Origin: Agroathelia rolfsii
Lineage: Eukaryota; Basidiomycota; Agaricomycetes; Amylocorticiales; Amylocorticiaceae
Length of the DNA: 64,000 nucleotides
Assembly (NCBI GenBank): GCA_018343915.1
Contig: JABRWF010000007.1
Coordinates: 3,534,001 to 3,598,000 of the forward strand
Direction: 5' to 3'
Shown here: one piece after another, positions 32,641 through 44,973 of the stretch
Position numbering within the stretch: position 1 is the stretch's first letter
Layout of the letters: the number at the start of each line of letters is the position of its first letter
Made by a program: the position numbers and the translations under genes
The notes under the pieces: model-generated
What the model saw: only the letters and a program-made list of their open reading frames with translations
Databases searched by the model: none
What the model was told of the DNA's origin: nothing

Positions 32641-35199
32641 TGATGGTTGAATTTCACGATCATCAAAATTTGCGGTCTGTTATGCTTTGGGTGGAAAATC
32701 ACTCATTTTTCCAGCCGTATCAAGCCACTCTACATCATATCACCCGCTTTAAACTCCGCTTCTCTCGGAAGTTTCGCCGCTTGAGACTCCAGCCACCGGC
32801 AGCTATCTCTCCGTTTCAAGCTCAGTCCGGGATAACCACCAGCCGGAGTTGATTGAGCAAACTGCTTACTTTTACAGGATCAAGGAATGGGATCAGCACA
32901 ATGCTTATACCGCACACTTAGGGCCAATCATTTTAAGCTCATATAGTACAATACTGGATGTGGCCCAGTTGTGCTTAACCACTGCCAAAATGCAATTACT
33001 GTTAATGATAAGCAAAAGTGCACTGAAGAAAAACATTACGGCAGTGTGCCCATTAACTATTCTGTATGGCACGCTAGTACTAGTCAATGGCGCTGTACTA
33101 GGTGATTTTTTGACTTCTAGAGTCCGATTGATGATATGTATTTCTCATCTGAGTCGTGCAACGGGCAAACACAACCACATGGTAGGGCTCTCATGAACAG
33201 ACTTGTTGAAATATGCTAGTGGCTTCACAAAACCTTCAAGGATTAGATTAACCAATGGCACTGACAAAAGTATCCAGAAATCAATTATTGAATTTTACTC
33301 TGTGACTCAGAATGGTGCTTGTCTTGAAATATTTCGGGAGAACTGCAGAAAAGATGGCTATGAACAAGGCTGCTGTAAAAGATACTTTAGTCTTTATATT
33401 TTACAACCTTGATGAATGATGTAGTAGTTATTTATGATTCAGGCCAGAATTATGAACGCGCCGCTCCTACTTGCTCCTATCATCGCGGCTTGATGTTATG
33501 TTGTCCGAGTTACTATACTTGATCTTTGCTCTCTCATCTTCTTCGCCACGAGCCTTCACATCATGCTTCTCTCGCGGGCTTACTCAATCAGGAGATAAGG
33601 GTACTGACGGTAGCGGTGGCTGAACCAATCACTGACGCTATGCCAGTGAATGCCAACTCATTGGGTATCGCGGCAATACCGATGCTGTCATAGGGGTTTT
33701 TTTTTCGCTACCGACATTGACCTTTATGAAGCAATCGCGATGCCTTTTTACGACGAAGTGCAGCTCACAGAGTTATCAGGCCTAAATATCTGAGGTCTTA
33801 ATGTTCGATCGATTCAGTTGATATATTGTCCTTATTTGATGTATTTACAAACCGGACACGCCTCCCTCAATTATGGGGACACAGTTTAGATGACGCATCC
33901 AGCATTTTGCGTTTCAGTGGATAAAACGAAGCGGTACGGGCAATGCATCCTATTTCACGCTTATCAATTTGAAAAGCACATTGCAATTCGTCCCAAGTTG
34001 CGAGATCACGAACTTGACCCCGATCATACTCAAATTTAGAGGCTACGTCAATGTCCAAAATAACCGTGAAATTGGAAGTCGATGCTGCTGTTGCTTGTCC
34101 CACGCTATATCTTTAAATAACGGGGAACCTATCAGTTTTTTTTTTTTAAGCCTATTCACCGAAAAGTGGCTCCGATGACAGCTTTGGGCTCGCCATGCGG
34201 CAGCGACCGCAGATTATATTTAACTTTCGCATAATTCGAGTAGACTGTCGGCTTACTGTCAACGCTGGCGCACATTTTCATCAATGTACATCTTCAATGT
34301 CGTTCCTGAAAGTAAAACCGGTAGATTCAACGATTGATATTGACGAACCGTATACTGATATCAAGTGCGATCGAAGTTCAAGTAGATAGATAGATACAAT
34401 TGAGTGAATACAACTTGCCTTGCACATGATCGATAGCTGTGTTCAGCTGTAGTATTTCATTGTTTAATAAGATAGCCATAAAATAGGAAGAATCTTGGGT
34501 CCTTCCAGTTACACATTGGAGGGGAATTATTGAATCGTGGCCAACCCATTGTTGAACTAATGACAAAAAGAAGCTAGTTCACGGTTACGCAATCCACTAT
34601 CTCCTAGACTAGATGTCTTCAACTCGAATCCAAATTGCACACACAGTTCCGAGATTTTTGGAAGCTTAGACACATTGCGGCGTTATGAAGAATTGTTCTG
34701 ATAGTAAAAATAACAGACTTTTCAGACAGACCCTAGATAGTAAGCATAGATTTCAAGCAAAAGTATGTTTCAGTAAGTGGGAAGTTAAGAGTATTTGGTC
34801 TATAGACAGAGAATAACTAAGGACATGAACTTAGGAGACGGGGCTCATTGAAGAGGGAGTGGGAAAATAAGTCGGAAGGGGAGGCTCAATCTGTTGAGTG
34901 AAGTGGTGATACAACCACACAAATCTTGGCACCGCACTAATGAGTGGGCCGCGTGGGATGCTGGCGTGCTACATGATCGTATGATTCACACGTTGAACCA
35001 ATCAATATGGAGCCCCGCTGGCTTTCAGACTATTTTTATGGCTGTCGTGATGAGAGCATGCGTACAAGAGGATTCTATCGCAGCTTGACCACATGCCATC
35101 GCCGGAAGATGGGTGATTACGTAATGATCGCAACCACGATCCGAGCTGCATACCCGGAGTTCCCTTTTCATACCCGCTTGGTGTGCAAAATTGGAGTCT
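32641..35199. other. Intergenic between the two duplication units, no gene recognised
   Basis: Open frames at 32849-33196 (115 codons, no ATG at its first codon), 33203-33412 and 34195-34389 show no family features and no splice partners. The sequence is AT-rich with short homopolymers (T-run about 34136-34148). Confidence 0.4.
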
Positions 35200-36321
35200 A
35201 CAGATGCAAGATTCATGCTACAACTTCTCTTCTGGACGCTCTTCTCTACCTTTTTTCTTGCGCAAGCGCTTATAATAATATAGTTAGGCGTGGATCACTA
35301 TCAGCACTAGCATCAGCTACAGATGATGCAATGATGGTTTATGAAGGTGCGCTTAGTACGTACGACGCGCTAGCAGGAGTCCAATATTTGTCCGGCTACC
35401 CAAGACCGCAGTCGCTCCATGCAGTTTTCTTATCTCTTTGTGGACCATCTGCTCGAGCCCTTGCATCAAATCTTCCCCACCTGGACGCGCAGTACGCATA
35501 TTGCTCACTGGATGACTTCTGAACGACCTGAACGTCCCAACATTCATTTCGATCCATGTGCCACACACAGAAGCTAGCCACGCGACAAGACGCCGGCGTT
35601 ATCCATTCTATGCCAGTCCTTCGTTCACAGCTTCTTGCGCATGCTTCTTAGACTAAGTATTATTAGTGCACGAGGACGACTCAAGAAGCGGAGCAAGGAA
35701 TTAATACTGATAGGCAAATCTGAGCCCGGACTCGCGTGTTCTCTCGCAATTCTTCCGAGTTTCTCTATGTTAGAGCTTTTCTCTACCTCGTAAAGGTGTG
35801 CACGGTTCACAGTTCTGGGCTTAAGTAGGATACACACTTGTCCATCATTTTGCCTTCTTAGCTTGTCTCATGGGAGAAACCATTGCATACTAGCAACGAA
35901 GATCATGATTCCTTCTGCGGCTGATAAGGTTGGTCGCACCTGCGGGGTGGAGCATCTCGCACGACTCGATCAAAGAGAATGCGTGAAACTTGCCAAATAC
36001 GGCTGTGTTGCGCGCTGCAACACTGAATTCGAATACTGACTATAACGTCATCTGACCTGCTACTGACTCGTCGGTTGTATGCATGCCTTCGCTTGCGTCC
36101 CTCCCGATGATCATCCCACTGCAGGTCATAGCTCCCCGTGGTGTCGAGTTTCCTCGTTGCCCATGATAACGTGCTGCCTTATCCCGGTCGTCTAGGCACC
36201 TGAGGAGCGGGTTTTTTTACTGTGTATTGTCACTGCTGCATCGTATGGCCATCACAAGTAACGCATGCGATTTCCTGTGCTATGCGAAGGAACGCATGTT
36301 CTAGGGCAATGCTCTACCATG

Positions 36322-36329
36322 TATAAAAG
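36322..36329 (+). promoter_or_regulatory. TATA box of protease copy 2
   Basis: TATAAAAG exactly 103 bp before the ATG at 36425, as in copy 1. Confidence 0.7.
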
Positions 36330-36424
36330 CTCTACCGCATCGACCAGCAGAGCCTCGTCGCAGACCTCATCGGCTCTGAGCAACTATCCCTTACCTCCTC
36401 TCGAGCCCTTTCTACTTGTCTACC

Positions 36425-37745
36425 ATGGTTAAGATCTCCATCTCAGCTGCTCTCCTCGTCGCGGCGTCCCTCGTGGCGGCCACCCCAGTTCAGAGGGAGA
36501 ATGTCATCTCTATCCCTCTGCAGAAGAAGGCTGCTGCTACCAGCCCCTCTTCTAAGACGGTCCTCGCTGTCGATGCTGCTCGCATTGCCAACTTCAGGAG
36601 CACCGCGACCTCGAGCAGTGGTGATGCCACCGCCACTAACCTGGTCGACCAGTACGTCGTCGCCCTCAAGGTCGGCTCGCAGACCTTCTCCAACATGATC
36701 GTCGATACCGGCTCTTCCAACACCTGGGTTGGTGCTGACACCAAGTTCTCCGCTGGCTCGACTGGCAAGTCGACTGGCAAGAGCGTCGAGGTCAGCTACG
36801 GCTCTGGCGACTTCAGCGGCACAGAATACACCGATACCGTGAGTGAAGTTGTGATGCATATACTACAATAATTAATCTTGTAATGCGAAAGGTTTCTCTC
36901 GGAGGCGTGACCGTCACCAGCCAATCCATTGGTGTTGCATCATCCAGCAGCGGCTTTGAGGGCACCGATGGTATCATCGGTTTCGGACCCACCGACCTCA
37001 CTGAGGACACCGTCTCTGGCTCAAGCACTGTCCCGACCTTCATGGACAACCTCTACAAGCAGGGAACCATCTCCAGCGAGGTTCTCGGTATCTACTTCGC
37101 TGATGAGTCTGGCAGCGACTCTGACGATGCCAATGGTGTCCTGACTCTCGGCGGCACCGACTCCTCGCTCTACTCTGGCTCCATCACCTACACGAGCCGT
37201 GTTGGTGACTACTGGGGTGTCAAGGTCTCTGAGGTTGCTTACGGCAGCAGCAGCCTCGGCTCGATCTCCCAGGCCATCGTTGACACCGGAACCACCCTCG
37301 TATGTCCTATAATTCCTCATTTATGCACAACTCTTCTAAGAAGCTGCCCGTGATAGATCTACCTCCCTACCTCCATCTACGACAAGTTCCTCTCCGACTC
37401 TGGAGGAAAGCTTGACAACAACTCTGGCCTCGTCAAGTACACGAGCAAGCCAACAGGCAACTTGGCCTTCACCATCGGTGGCACCACCTTCACACTGACG
37501 CCTGACGACTACCTTGTTCCCAAGGAACAGTACGACAACTTCGGCCTGAGCGGCTCTGACTACTACTCGTACGTCAACGATGGTGGTGATGAAGTTCCCG
37601 ATGCCATCCTGGGCATGTTCTTCTTGACCAACTTCTACTCCGTCTTCGACACGTGAGTCTTATTTCGCTTTGTTTTGGTCGCAATCGATACTGACTGTCC
37701 TTGTACAGAACCAACAGCCGTGTCGGTCTTGCCGTTGCCGCATAA
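36425..37745 (+). CDS. Secreted aspartic protease (pepsin family A1, polyporopepsin-like), copy 2
   Basis: Same fold and predicted role as copy 1. Exons 36425-36838, 36892-37299, 37357-37652 and 37709-37745 give 384 residues. The signal peptide reads MVKISISAALLVAASLVAAT, then a propeptide with VQRENVISIPLQKKAA. The active-site motifs MIVDTGSSNTWVGAD and AIVDTGTTL and the YGSGDFSGTEY flap are intact. Exon 1 differs clearly from copy 1, with a one-codon length difference, while the first half of exon 2 is almost identical, pointing to partial gene conversion. Codon usage here is more GC-ending than in copy 1. The ATG at 36425 matches the position used in copy 1. Confidence 0.93.
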
Positions 37746-37865
37746 ATTATCAACTCGTGTATTATTGGATATTGGAGCTAGAGGATTTAACAAAAGCGAT
37801 GTAGTTACCCTTGTATACCATTTTCCACGGAAATCTTAAAAAAAAAATTCCATCAAGTAACCTGT

Positions 37866-38328
37866 GTGATCGTGACCATGGCATTTTTTTGTGATCATCG
37901 ACACCAGCTTGGACTGTGCATTACATAGCAACTCATTGATGGTATTGAGTTAAGGTTTTATGTTGCCTTTCTAAAGTCTTGTTAGCTATAGCAGAGATAA
38001 AGCTTGCTATCCTTTGTGTATTGGCTGCGCTGCTACAGGCCACGTACGGCGAGACATGTTCTGGTCGTGACTGTTGAAAGCAAAACATCCTGCTGCTGTG
38101 TCCAAGTCATCGTTAAAGTGACTGGGGGACGGGGAGCGGACCGGGATGCCGTGTCACATCAGTCACTGGACTGTCACGGCTGCTGTAACTCGCTGTTGGA
38201 CATTGACTTGCGTTAGCCACGACCTTCGACGGTTGCACCAAGCACCAGTACACGAGGTCCCAGTGCGAGTCGATTTAAATACAATCTTAAGCGCATTTTT
38301 CTACATCGCTCTCTTGAGGAAAAAGGAA
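37866..38328. other. Intergenic spacer before the SAMHD1-like gene
   Basis: No gene is supported. An open frame in phase with the next gene reaches back to 38146, so a longer N-terminus there cannot be fully excluded, but it has no conserved content. Confidence 0.4.
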
Positions 38329-40746
38329 ATGTCTGTGTCAGAACGTGCGGCTTCGACGTGGAAACAGCTAAGAAGTATCAACGACTGCGGTGTTCATGAT
38401 TTCAGTTCGTCATCTCTACGACGGCTGTCGATGTAATAAAATAAAAAAACAATACTAGAGCTTTTATTTTCCTTACAGTCTCCTTTACACCTGAGATCTG
38501 GAAAATCATCGACACGTAAGTGGTATCTTTGTCATGCACATCGAGCGGCTTGAATGAATTTTTACACAATACTTTCAATAGGCCTCATTTCCAACGTCTG
38601 CGGTACATTAAGCAACTGGGAACATCGTATTATGTCTGGCCTGGCGCATCGCATAATCGCTTTGAGCACTGCATCGGTTCGTGATGCCGATGCACAACAC
38701 CAATACATTCTCATGAACACATCGTTTACTCCGCTCCAGGCGTCGCCTACCTCGCTCGCAAGATGGTCCGTCATCTACAGCGGCATCAGCCCGAGCTAAA
38801 CATAACCGAAAGAGAGGCCCTCTGCGTCGAGATTGCTGGTTTATGCCACGACCTTGGCCACGGACCCTGGTCTCATGTTTGGGATGGGCTATTTATCCCC
38901 AAAGCGCTGTGAGTCGTTTCTGTTCTCGAATCATTCATGGAGTCTAAGATACGCTTGCAGACCAGGGAAGAAATGGCAGCACGAGGATGCTTCAGAAATG
39001 ATGTTCGATGATCTAATTGCCAAAAACGACGTTGGCCTCTCCGAGGACGACGTCGCGCTTGTTAAAGCCCTCATTGCAGGCGACAGAAGCAAGTGCAGGT
39101 ACCTGTGACAATTTCAATATATCATGCTTCTTCGCAAACTCATCTTCTGCCATGAAGTTTGCCCGAGAATCGAAACTTCCTTTTCGAGATTGTAGCCAAC
39201 AAGAGAAACGGAATCGACGTTGACAAGTACGCCCAAGCTCATTGTTTTGCTCCTTGAGTTACATACGTCTTACATCCGACAATTGGCAGATTCGACTACA
39301 TCCTCCGAGACAGTCGTGCTATCGGCGATAAGGGCAGCCTGTCACTGCGCAAGTGCGTGTCAATATTCAACCCCCTACTTTCGTATTGACTAACATTCGT
39401 CTGCAATATAGACTTATCAAATCTGCACGCGTCATTGACAATGAGATCTGCTATGACATCAAAGACGCTAATCAGCTGCAAGAATTATGTCACACTCGCT
39501 TCAGCTTGCACAAGCGCATTTACAATCACAAGACAGGTAGGTGCCTGGAAAACTGTTAATTGACATGTGCCGATTCCATCATTTTAACCTTTTTATTTAT
39601 TTATTTTTAGCAAAAGCTATTGAGTATATGATCGTCGATGCCTTGATTTCAGCACAACCATACATGAAGATAGCCGAGCAGGTTGAGATTCCAGAAAGAT
39701 ACGTCCGACTCAATGACAGCATCATGAACCGTGTTTTGGACACGGAACAACCTGTAGGCTAGCACTTTGCTATAACAAAAAACTATTGACTGATTTTGGG
39801 GGTCCTGGCTTAAGGAGCTGGAAAATGCACGCTCTATTCTGCAAAGGATAGAAGTGCGCGACCTGTACAGATGCGTCGACTTTAAATCTTTCGGATGGGA
39901 GATGCGTCGGGAATGTGAAGCACTATTTACACCAGAAAAGATCGTCAAGGCCGCCCAGGCGCTCCCTCTCATTTTGGAAGTGGAAGAGTCCCTCGAAGTC
40001 GAAACAAATGGTGACGACGCAGAAGACACCGACCAGGAGTTATCAAAACTAGTCCCAGGTACTGCCTCTGAGTTAAAGCCAGAGCATATTATCGTCGATT
40101 TTTCGCACATGCACCATGGAATGAAGGATAAGAACCCACTTGATTTTATCAAGTTTTACTCTAAGCAAAACCCAGATGGTGAGGCTCTTTCTGTTTCGTA
40201 ATAAAATGCTGATTGTTGATATTCGCTTTCTAGTTTGTTCTAGCGCAGGCCAAGGAGATGTAACTCATGCCATCCCCAATCAGTTTGCAGAGCTAACACT
40301 ACGGATCTACACCCGAGATGTTCGGTGAGACTCTTATGAACTATGATGAATCTTCATTAACGACTCCGGACTGACATCCTCTCGCCAGCTTCTTTGGAAT
40401 CATACAAAAGGGCTACCGTGCTCTACTCGCGACTATGGAGGGCTTCGAGACGACGGATCAAGCCCCTACAGGAGCAGCGTCCACGCCCTCGACAACGTCA
40501 GCTACGCTCTCGGTAATGGGCACGGTACCAAGCACGCCGCCACCGGGCAAGAAGAGTGGATTGTCGCGTACATCAAGCGGCTCGTTTAGTAATAACGTGT
40601 TTACGACCGTTCCGCCCACGTACATACCTGCCTCTCCGTCGAGGGTACTCAAGAGAACAATGTCACGTACGTCGAGCAAGCGGACGTTGTTTGAGGCCAA
40701 CGAGAACGAGAATCATATCGCGAAACGGGTGAAGAATGGGAACTAA
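38329..40746 (+). CDS. SAMHD1-like HD-domain dNTP triphosphohydrolase
   Basis: Predicted to hydrolyse dNTPs to deoxynucleosides and triphosphate, limiting dNTP pools. Twelve exons (38329-38404, 38479-38515, 38582-38676, 38740-38908, 38961-39098, 39158-39226, 39290-39352, 39412-39536, 39611-39753, 39815-40178, 40249-40324, 40389-40746) join in phase to 570 residues. Motifs: [47 protein letters not shown] (first histidine), [17 protein letters not shown] (HD pair), [20 protein letters not shown] (last metal aspartate), then [11 protein letters not shown] and [20 protein letters not shown]. No SAM domain precedes the HD core, unlike the human protein. The last 100 residues are Ser/Thr/Pro-rich with [16 protein letters not shown] and a basic KRVK end. 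Start at 38329 chosen as the first ATG joining to exon 2 in frame. Confidence 0.92.
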
Positions 40747-41238
40747 TGACCACTGCACTCGTCGCCTTGAGTTTTTTGTTTGTTTGTTTGAACAATACTT
40801 TTTAAATGGTTTTTTTTTTCCCTTGTGGTTCCCCTCAATCCCTCTTCCGTAACCTATACTCGTTATCCAAATTTTATAGATTAACTCGTCATGACCAGAC
40901 TTTTTTTTTTCCTTCGATACTGAACACACGGATTTAATTAAGCTTCACATATATATGGTCAACAACATGGATTTGTCTCTTCAAGCTACAGTATAATTTT
41001 CGTCAATTACAAGCCAGTGAACAACATAGCATGTCCCAAACATCTGCGAATGTATACACTGGAGAGAAAAAGGTGCACAATATGTATGAGTGTAAGATAG
41101 AAAAGTCGAACGATTAAGTGGTCGTTCCGAGGGGAAAGAGAGAATGAGCAAAAATAGAAGATCATCTACTTTCAGTGGGTGGTGCATGGGGGGGGGGGGA
41201 TTTTTGTGGTTCAAATAACCAGACAGAGAGGGACTCGT
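40747..41238. other. Convergent 3' intergenic region
   Basis: Between the 3' ends of the SAMHD1-like (+) and Hrp1-like (-) genes. It contains T-runs and a run of nine or ten G near 41190. No gene seen. Confidence 0.5.
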
Positions 41239-43500
41239 TTACCGAGAATAAGGGTGATAGCCATGCTGCCCCCGATGACCAGACCTCTGCGGGCCAACAC
41301 CGCCAGTCATACTCGCCGGGCCTGTAGGAGGCGTACCTCTTGGGCCACGGGGGATATTACCCATACCAGCTCCGCCCGGTCCACCGCGACCCATATTGCC
41401 GCCCATACCGCCCATACCACCAGGGCCGACACCAGGGCCACCCATGCCCATATTACCACCGCCCATGCCCATGTTTCCCGCACCCATGCCCATGCCGCCC
41501 ATGCCGCGGCCCATACCGCCCATCATGCCCATCATCGCCGGGTTCAGCGCACCACCAGCCATCTGAAACATGCGCGTGTACAGCTGGGCGAGCGCTTGTG
41601 GGTCGAACGGTGTGTTGCCCGCCTGGCCGGTGGGCATACCAGCACCAGTACCAGCACCACCGGCGGCGGCGACTGCAGCGGCGGGATTGTTGGCGTTGGC
41701 GTTGAAGCGGCCTCCTCCCCCAGCTACGGCGGCGACGGGGTTACCTCCCGAGCCGTCCTCGGCAAAGTTTTCGCGTTGATGGCGTGGCTGGGCGAGTTTT
41801 ACATCAATCTGTTGCGATCAGAGAAAGAAGGGGATGGTGTAAGCATGAGCAGAATGATAATAAAAATGATCAAATAGACGCCCACCAATTTGCCGTCGAT
41901 CTCAAGGTTACCAAAGCCAAGGAAGGACCGCACGTCGGTGTCCTCAAAGCTGATGAACCCGAACCCTTTTGAGCGGCCCGTCTCGCGATCTAGCATAACG
42001 GTCGAGTCGACAACCTTGCCGAATTGCGAGAAGTACTCGCGCATGGATTCGGACGTGACTGAGCCAGGCAGACCGCCGATGAAGAGTTTGGTAGCGCGCT
42101 GATGTTCCATACGGGGGATAGCCCGTTTAGGATCGATCTGTCAAAAGATGGATAGAAATGAAATTGGGGAGAAAGGGAGGCAAAACAAAATCTGAGTGTT
42201 ATCCAACCCTGCCATTGATACAACATGCAAGAATAGAAGTGATAATAAAATAAGGCGTACAATCTTGCCATCAAGCACGTGCTCGCGCACCATCACGGCG
42301 TTCACACTCGCGGGGTCCTCAAACGTGAGGAAGGCGAAGCAGCGTGAGCGACCAGCGGCGTCGCGCATAATTGTACATGCGTCGACCTTGCCAAATTGCT
42401 CAAAGTATTTACGCAGGCCCTCTAATAGAGAAAGGAAATGTTACGATCCATGTCGGAGAAACAAATTGATAGGAGTAACATCTACCATCTGTGGTATCCC
42501 AGTTTAAGCCGCCGATGAACATCTTGCTGTAATGATATGATGGAATGATTAACATGTGATCTTCTGTGACGCACAGAGAAAGGACGATTGAAGAGGGAGA
42601 GAATGTGGGCACAATAAATAAAAATAAAAAGGTTGAATGGTTGCGTGCTATTAGCATCTTTTTGTTTACCCTAGAACATAGACGTTACGATAAAAGATAC
42701 AAGCAGATTTGGGACGCTACTGTCGTGGGATGTCTGCCTAGCCTAGCCTAGCCAAGGTAGATTACGAAGAGGTAGTCGACGAGCAGTAGCTAGGGCATTT
42801 AAGGAACCCGACTACAAGTAAATGTGTCTGCCTATCTTTTTCAATCAATGCCATAAAAGTGAACGCGTCACCCTGTGCACCACATGGGCAACAATACCAC
42901 CGACAGCAAACGGCCTCTGCAGAAAGAAAAAAAAGGTGTTTAGGAGTATTATATGACATCCAACTCACCCTTCGTCCTTCATTTCCGAAGGTCTTACAGC
43001 ACGCTCAGGAGGCAGGTAGACACCACCTGGCCCACCCATAGGTTGTTGATTACCATATGCTGGATTGGGCTCTTCATAGGTCGGTATTGACTGTGTGGTA
43101 TATGTCGCAATTGGAGATGTCGTCGGTTGGTTTGAGGTGGCAGGTGTTGTCGTCACTGGTGTTGTAGCGGATACAGGACTGTCAGGTTTCGTAGCCGATG
43201 CTGGTGCAGTCGAAGATGTCGTTGCTACTGTTGTTGCAAGAGAAGATAGTGACCTCCGAGGGTCTGAAGATGAAGAAACAGCCGAGGGAGCGGTAGAGGT
43301 CGTGTATGTCACAGAAGGAGCCTCTTCAGCCTCTCCTACTCTTGTTTCCTCTTCTGTACCGAAATTGTCATTGTCGCCATAAAGGTCTAGCACGCAGGAA
43401 CAAAGGCAATATTAGCATAAGAGGTTCCATTCCTGGCTCTTTGTTAGTGGCAAATATATGTCTACTCACCTCCGTAAAGCTCAGAGTCAATGTCCGTCAT
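41239..43500 (-). CDS. HRP1: Two-RRM RNA-binding protein, Hrp1/Nab4 type
   Basis: By family, a nuclear RNA-binding protein for mRNA 3'-end processing and export (cleavage factor IB in yeast). Exons 43500-43470, 43386-42969, 42526-42486, 42421-42261, 42137-41886 and 41808-41239 join in phase to 490 residues. The N-terminus (MTDIDSELYGDLYGDNDNF) is acidic, then comes a long Ser/Thr/Pro-rich region to about residue 150. RRM1 has MFIGGLNWDTTDEGLRKYF and RCFAFLTF; RRM2 has LFIGGLPGSVTSESMREYF and KGFGFISF. The C-terminal domain is Gly/Met/Asn-rich (GGMGMG-type repeats) and ends SGHRGQHGYHPYSR. Exon 3 is only 41 nt. It shares a 428-bp divergent promoter region with the SNO1-like gene. The antisense frames over the Gly/Met region are shadows. 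The orthologue name is inferred from architecture; Hrb27C/DAZAP1-like proteins are close alternatives. Confidence 0.88.
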
Positions 43501-43928
43501 AGTTGTCGTCCGTGGCGTGGTCGTGGTTCCAGGTCAAAGAGAAAGGAGCTGGTGGAAGTCCGCCGGATCAATTTGCAGCCAAATTCGAAACTCCGCTCGC
43601 CTCTCGTCATCACGGATGAGAAATGCAGCACGCAATCATCCTGGAAAATTACTCGCTAAATTTTTTTAAAGAAATACTGGATGCCCTCAAAGGAGGGAGT
43701 ATGCAGCCATGGGAAATTTTTGTAGCTGGGATATTCTTGAACCTTGATGCTGACTAACAGGCGCTCGTGCAGCTTGTGGGTCGAACGGAGCGCAGAGCCG
43801 GATGAGCCGGAGGAAATGGATGAAATTTATTATCTGCTGTGGCTGCATCATGCAGCCTCCAGCATTCATCTCTCTCAGGCTCTTTTCGTGCGTCAAGTAG
43901 GTCTTGGTATCTTATACAGTCGCTGTAC
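43501..43928. promoter_or_regulatory. Divergent intergenic promoter region (HRP1-like / SNO1-like)
   Basis: 428 bp separate the two ATGs, so both promoters must lie here unless they overlap the genes. No canonical TATAAA box stands out; a T-rich stretch lies near 43658-43668. The frames at 43687-43896 are accidental. Confidence 0.5.
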
Positions 43929-44973
43929 ATGGCAGAATCGGTGAAAATCGGTGTCTTGGGTGCTTGATCTTTTCTTTGTTTCTCTTTCTCTCTCTCTCTG
44001 CCCGCTTGTATGAGTCCAAAACTAAAGTGATAATGATCGTCTCTGCTGTCAGCCTTGCAAGGTGCATTCCTCGAGCATCTCGTTCGTCTGCGCAAGTTGT
44101 CTATCGGCCGCAGAATCGAGACGATAGAGGTGCGCACGGAGGACGACCTTGCCCTATGCGATGCCTTGATCATCCCCGGTGGTGGTAAGCGTCCAAATGG
44201 TTTTGTGCTGCCAGCGTCTACTGGTCTCCTGGGGTTCAAGGCGTGATAACTAACAGGTCTTTCTGCTTTCTCCGTGAAAAGAATCGACCACTATGGCCGT
44301 CCTGGCCCGTGTCTCGGGTCTGTTGGAGCCCCTCCGGGCGTTTACGCGGACGAAGCCTGTCTGGGGCACTTGTGCGGGCGCGATTTTACTCTCCCAGGTG
44401 GCAGAAGGCATGAAGAAGGGAGGCCAGGATCTTTTAGGTGGTGTCGATGTCAAGGTAGCAAGAAATGGATGGGGTTCGCAGGTAAGGAGATTGATGGTCG
44501 TCACTCAGCCCACATTCCTTTGACGGCACTACGTTTTCATCAATCTAACGGTCTTCATCACCGCTATGATCATCATTGCCAGCTCGAGTCCTTTGAAGCG
44601 CCGCTGGAGGCACAAGGCATGCGAGATCCCCAACGACCTTTTACGGGCGTCTTTATCCGAGCACCTGTGAGCATCAGTTATACTCAACAATGTGTTATAT
44701 CTTGTATTGAAAACTGCTTCTTTATTCACTCTCCAGGTTATTCTCGAGTTGCTGAAAAACTCATCATCGGAGCCGATAACCGTCTTGGCTCAACTACCGA
44801 AAGAGAGATTGCCAGCATTACTGCCAGAGTTCTCAGCCGACGAAGCCACCCAAGCTATAGTCGCACTCAAGCAGGGCAGACATTTATTCACAACCTTTCA
44901 CCCGGAGCTGACCAAGGACGACCGGTTCCATGAGTACTTTGTATGCGAGTGTGTATTATTAGAGAATGCATAG
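43929..44973 (+). CDS. SNO1: Pyridoxal 5'-phosphate synthase glutaminase subunit (Sno1/Pdx2)
   Basis: Class I glutamine amidotransferase that supplies ammonia to the Snz1/Pdx1 synthase for vitamin B6 biosynthesis; cytosolic. Exons 43929-43959, 44053-44184, 44282-44481, 44583-44666 and 44737-44973 give 227 residues, normal for the family. MAESVKIGVLALQGAFLEHL is the conserved start, made by joining exon 1 (31 nt) to exon 2. DALIIPGGESTTMA is the oxyanion/Gly-rich region; the nucleophile cysteine is in VWGTCAGAILLS; RNGWGSQLESFE follows. The catalytic His-Glu pair is in FTTFHPELTKDDRFHEYF. The partner synthase gene is not in the window. Confidence 0.93.

Larger units (their letters stand above)
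35200..37865 (+). repeat. Tandem segmental duplication, unit 2 (protease gene plus promoter)
   Basis: The partner of 30120-32640. The promoter half is diverged but alignable, the middle of the gene and the 3' flank (37709-37825 against 32484-32600) are almost identical, and the introns differ. A chance 171-codon frame at 35007-35522 lies in the diverged promoter part and is not conserved in unit 1. Confidence 0.75.

Noticed and set aside
32849..33196. 115-codon plus-strand frame
   Set aside because: The first codon is TTG, no motif is present, and no neighbouring exons fit.
35007..35522. 171-codon open frame on the plus strand
   Set aside because: It lies in the promoter half of protease duplication unit 2; the matching part of unit 1 has no such frame, and the translation has no domain or signal.
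41179..41877. 232-codon plus-strand frame rich in Thr, His and Ala
   Set aside because: It is antisense to the Gly/Met repeat region of the Hrp1-like gene; the composition is a by-product of the repeats.
44274..44933. 219-codon frame overlapping the SNO1-like gene
   Set aside because: It reads an alternative frame through phased exons and introns of a well-supported gene.
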